From the NCBI GenBank assembly GCA_037043015.1, contig CM073324.1, positions 3,279,413-3,343,412 on the forward strand: a stretch of 64,000 bases of DNA, given 5' to 3'. Of this stretch, positions 60,780-64,000 are shown one piece after another. The stretch comes from Bryum argenteum. Taxonomy: Eukaryota; Streptophyta; Bryopsida; Bryales; Bryaceae. The notes beneath the pieces are model-generated. The model was not told the origin of the DNA. It was given only the letters and a program-made list of their open reading frames with translations, and made no database searches. Made by a program: the position numbers and the translations under genes. Every line of letters starts with the position of its first letter. Within the stretch, counting starts at the first letter, position 1.

Positions 60780-63525
60780 ATGGTAGGAATGGCAGAGCAA
60801 GGATCACCGCGACGTGGTAATGGGGTTGTAGGTGTGCTGAAAGAGCAAAGCAGCAAGTGGGAAAGGCGTGCTCCTTTGTCTCCGCATCATTGTGCCAAGC
60901 TTCTGAAATCCGGGGTGAAACGGATTCTGGTGCAGCCATGTTCCAAACGCATATACAGAGATGCACTTTACAGAGACGCGGGTTGTGAGATCACTAATGA
61001 GCTCTCAGATTGTGGTCTGATTCTTGGAGTCAAACAACCTCAGGTGCGAGAACCATCCTGTACTTCTCAATATTGAATTACGGGTGGATAGCGGTGGATA
61101 TTGTTTTAGCTTCAGCAAAGCTTTAATGTGGTGGCATGGTAATGTGATGCAGCCTGATACCCTGTTAGCGAACAGGTCCTATGCTTTCTTTTCTCACACT
61201 CACAAAGCACAGCCCGAGAACATGCCTTTGCTTGACAAGGTTTTCCTATTCGCCTTTCATTTCTGATAAGCGTCAGGTTCCTCTTTATCCAATGTTGTTC
61301 AGGACAATGCGGATTTTGTTACTGATTCGAACATTGGTTTCACGTCTAGGTGCTTGAGAGGAGTATAACATTGTTCGATTATGAACTCATCAAAGATGGC
61401 AACGGGAGGTGTGTATACTTTGGGCAATTTGCGGGATACGCAGGCATGATTGATGGCCTTCGTGGCTTGGGTGAATGTGAGCAAAGACCTCAACCCGAGT
61501 GATTTGACGGTGTTTTTCTCAGTAATATGTCACTTCGATAATTGAAGGTGGACAGTCTTCGTTTGCAAGGTGTTAAGATCCGTGTGGTTAATCATAATTA
61601 TGTTCGCAGGGTTACTGAGTCAGGGTTATTCTACTCCGTTCCTTTCCATCGGCTCGGCTTACATGTACACGAGCTTGAGTGTTGCCAAGCAGGCTGTTCT
61701 TGCTGCTGGAGAGGAGCTCAAGAGCTCGGGACTTCCTCCAGAAATATGTCCTATTGTCTTTATCTTTACTGGCACCGGAAATGGTACACATTGGCTAACC
61801 GCGTCTGTCGTTTCAAAATGTTGAAAACCTTATGCATCTCTCCTAGTCAGACTTTAGCATCTATCAAATGACGAAGCACATGATAGATACTGACGTGATT
61901 AACGGTTTCTCGCGTGGTTGTAGTTTCATGTGGAGCACAGGAGATTCTGAATTTGTTACCTCATGAGTATGTGGACCCATCTAGGCTTCATGAACTCACG
62001 GAAACGTCATCTTCTAAGGTCAGCCCAGGAGTTTTTATTTTTATGGAACGAGTTCAATCAAACACCTTGATGTACCGGTCGCTCTACTCAGATAGCATTG
62101 TTATTGATATGGAAGAAGCCTGGGGAGTAATGTAAGACTCCGTTCAATGGACCAATGACTTAGTTGTTATTGTTCTCTAGAAATGCATCAGTGTCTTGAA
62201 GTGCTTCTGGTTGGCGACTTCCTTGAGACTGTTCGACTGATCTAAGAACCTGCTCCACTTGTAGGTGCCAAAAAAAGGGATAAACAACAAAGTTTTTGGT
62301 TGCGTGGTCTCGGCAGAGCACATGGTGGAACGAAAGACGTCCTCTGGTGCTTTTGATAAGGTTTTGCTCCTGATTCTCTTACATGAATTACTTTTCAGCA
62401 TGCACTCATGTTAGGCACTTGGGGCTTATTATCGTTTATGCGGAGGTCCCAAGTCGATTTAGAAATCGGGAGGCATATGAATAAATGGTAATGGGACTGG
62501 CATCCGATGTAGGACTTTTGCATCATTGAAGTCCTCTGACTTGTGCATTTGTATGTTTCAGCAACACTACTACGAACATCCAGAGGAGTACTCATCAATT
62601 TTCGCGAAGACCATCGCCCCTCATGCTTCTGTAATTGGTATGTTGAGCTGTCGCGGTGGCCACCTTACTTCTGTTACTGCCATCTTCAGATGTTTGTCTT
62701 AAAATAAATTGGGTGCTTCTTCATGTCGGCTTTCTCCATAGGTACTAATTAGAGGTTTCACTGTTGAGGCACTTCTACCCCATGACTCTTCCACGTCTTC
62801 TTCAACATATGGTTGTATTCTTTCTAAGATCCAGGGACGTATTGTGCTTGACCTTCTCGTTTGACTTTGCAGTTAATTGCATGTACTGGGAGCAGAGATT
62901 TCCAAGGTTGCTCACAAGCACGGAACTGTTGGAATTGCGGAGTAGGGGTCAGAGTCGATTGTTGGAAATAGCGGACATCACTTGTGATAAGGGGGGCTCT
63001 GTTGAGTTCTTAAAGAAGTACAGCTCAATACAAAATCCTTTCTACAGGTTAACCTCTCAGACCGTCGTCACGAGTGGAAGTTTCTGGTTCACAGCTTTTT
63101 TTTTATCATATTATACACATACTCGTGCATGGATTTATAGTTCGCAGAAAGTCTTTATAACTACCTGCATCTTTCAGGTATAATCCCGAAAATGACAGTA
63201 TTCATGACGATATGGAAGGCGACGGTGTACTGTTCATGGCAGTCGATTGTCTCCCAACAGAACTTCCGCGGGAGGTGTGCTTACTTCTTAACTCTTTGCT
63301 TGTGATTTTGTAAAGATATTATAAAAGGCATCTTCCAGTAAGGCTGACAAGTCAAATATTGCTGTGCAGTCCACGAAGCATTTTGGAAATGCTCTGTTTC
63401 CATTTTTGGCCAGTCTCGCTAACGCAAGAAGGGTTGAAGAGGCTCCTGCTCCACTGCGTAATGCGTGTATAACTCACGAAGGAAGCCTCATGGAGATGTA
63501 CAAGTATATCCAGAAATTGCGCGAG
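60780..63525 (+). CDS. Lysine-ketoglutarate reductase/saccharopine dehydrogenase (LKR domain), 3-prime end uncertain
   Basis: Ten exons: 60780-61043, 61153-61239, 61350-61476, 61610-61783, 61924-62018, 62265-62360, 62562-62637, 62873-63047, 63178-63274 and 63370-63525. They encode the LKR half of plant LKR/SDH, the first enzyme of lysine catabolism (lysine plus 2-oxoglutarate to saccharopine, NADPH-dependent, cytosolic). Diagnostic stretches are GVLKEQSSKWERRAPLSPHH, SYAFFSHTHKAQPENMPLLD, LLSQGYSTPFLSIGSAYMY, VFIFTGTGN, EIADITCDKGGSVEFL-like ITCDKGG, and DDMEGDGVLFMAVDCLPTE. A GT at 63526 follows a conserved Glu. If it is used, the saccharopine dehydrogenase part lies beyond the window. If not, the frame stops at 63589-63591, giving a 470-residue monofunctional LKR. 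Both are possible; the splice reading agrees better with relatives. Confidence 0.93.
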
Positions 63526-63591
63526 GTCACTCCCATGTACGGCTTTTCAACTCTAGTTATTCTCAAGTGGATGATTGAGTTGCTTGCGTAG

Positions 63592-64000
63592 TAGACACTT
63601 AGAATATAATCAAATTCTTTGGAGGCTTTGGAGGCAAGCGTACTGTGAGAGGTTACTCAAAGAGCCCTTAACCTCTAAAGGACCAAAAGCTCCCGTAGAG
63701 CCTTTGCGCTGTTCAATTACATATTTCGAGCATGACTGGCTATGAAGCCGAGCACTCGTTTGTATGTAAGTGAGTTCGTTCCGAGAGCCTAATATGGAGT
63801 GCTCAATGCAACGCTGCATCGCTGTGTTAGTAAGAGGTACTCCATGTCGGCGAAATTATCATAGGATCACAGGCATTACATGAGCGATATTTTTTACTTG
63901 GAATACGGTTCTGAGAATGTGCGTATTTCAATACAGGCAAACACCAAGGCCTGAAGAAAGGCAAAACTTAAACAAGAACCCCCTGTCCACAGTTGTAAGC
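63592..64000. other. Last intron or 3-prime flank of the LKR gene
   Basis: No saccharopine dehydrogenase motif is readable here in any frame on the plus strand. It is therefore either intronic or downstream DNA. Confidence 0.4.

Noticed and set aside
1..64000. CRISPR arrays, rRNA or stand-alone tRNA genes
   Set aside because: None recognised. The only tRNA-like sequence is the SINE head, and the direct repeats are tandem minisatellites without spacers.

Overview
This is a plant nuclear window with short, densely intron-split genes set in AT-rich, transposon-rich DNA. Land-plant affinity is shown by a CLAVATA1-type LRR receptor kinase, a P-class PPR protein, a plant-type tail-anchored TOM20, a bifunctional-type LKR/SDH N-terminus and telo-box promoter motifs. 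The CLAVATA1-like gene carries seven introns, whereas angiosperm CLV1/BAM genes usually have one, so I infer a bryophyte, lycophyte or other non-seed streptophyte. The species is not determinable from sequence alone.

Layout. Bases 1-7.7 kb hold no gene, only MITEs and a truncated SINE. A CLAVATA1-like receptor kinase lies at 7783-11766 (+). An A/B-barrel (Dabb) stress protein (12959-13418, -) and a mitochondrial/plastid PPR protein (14063-16341, +) are divergent across about 640 bp. COQ3 of ubiquinone synthesis lies at 17308-19835 (-) and has a peculiar run of 27-residue repeats. 19.9-24.0 kb is AT-rich with retroelement debris. A small intronless membrane protein (24042-24590, -) is followed by SINE, foldback and piggyBac-like elements. 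TOM20 lies at 28614-30873 (-), then a dead Tc1-type transposase (31734-32400, -). A PfkB/MAK32-like sugar-kinase homologue (33829-36133, +) converges on ARP5 of the INO80 remodeller (36676-40984, -). The 20S proteasome beta-2 (PBB) gene lies at 42713-44698 (+). 44.7-50.9 kb is a repeat block: a palindromic minisatellite and a run of TTAA-flanked elements. A transmembrane receptor-like kinase with an unrecognised C-terminal domain lies at 50987-53647 (-). 53.7-59.9 kb holds nested MITE/SINE insertions. The lysine-ketoglutarate reductase part of LKR/SDH (60780-63525 or 63591, +) reaches towards the right edge.

Exon structures were built by hand. Every multi-exon model listed keeps frame through all junctions, and almost all introns are GT-AG; two introns of the proteasome gene are GC-AG. 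The genes do not form an operon-like unit: they are housekeeping genes (protein import, proteasome, ubiquinone, lysine catabolism, chromatin) plus two receptor kinases.

The most unusual signal is a family of non-autonomous elements with TTAA target duplications and CCC-starting terminal inverted repeats, as in piggyBac transposons, a superfamily thought to be rare or absent in land plants. At least seven fairly clear copies are present, three of them abutting and sharing their TTAA sites.
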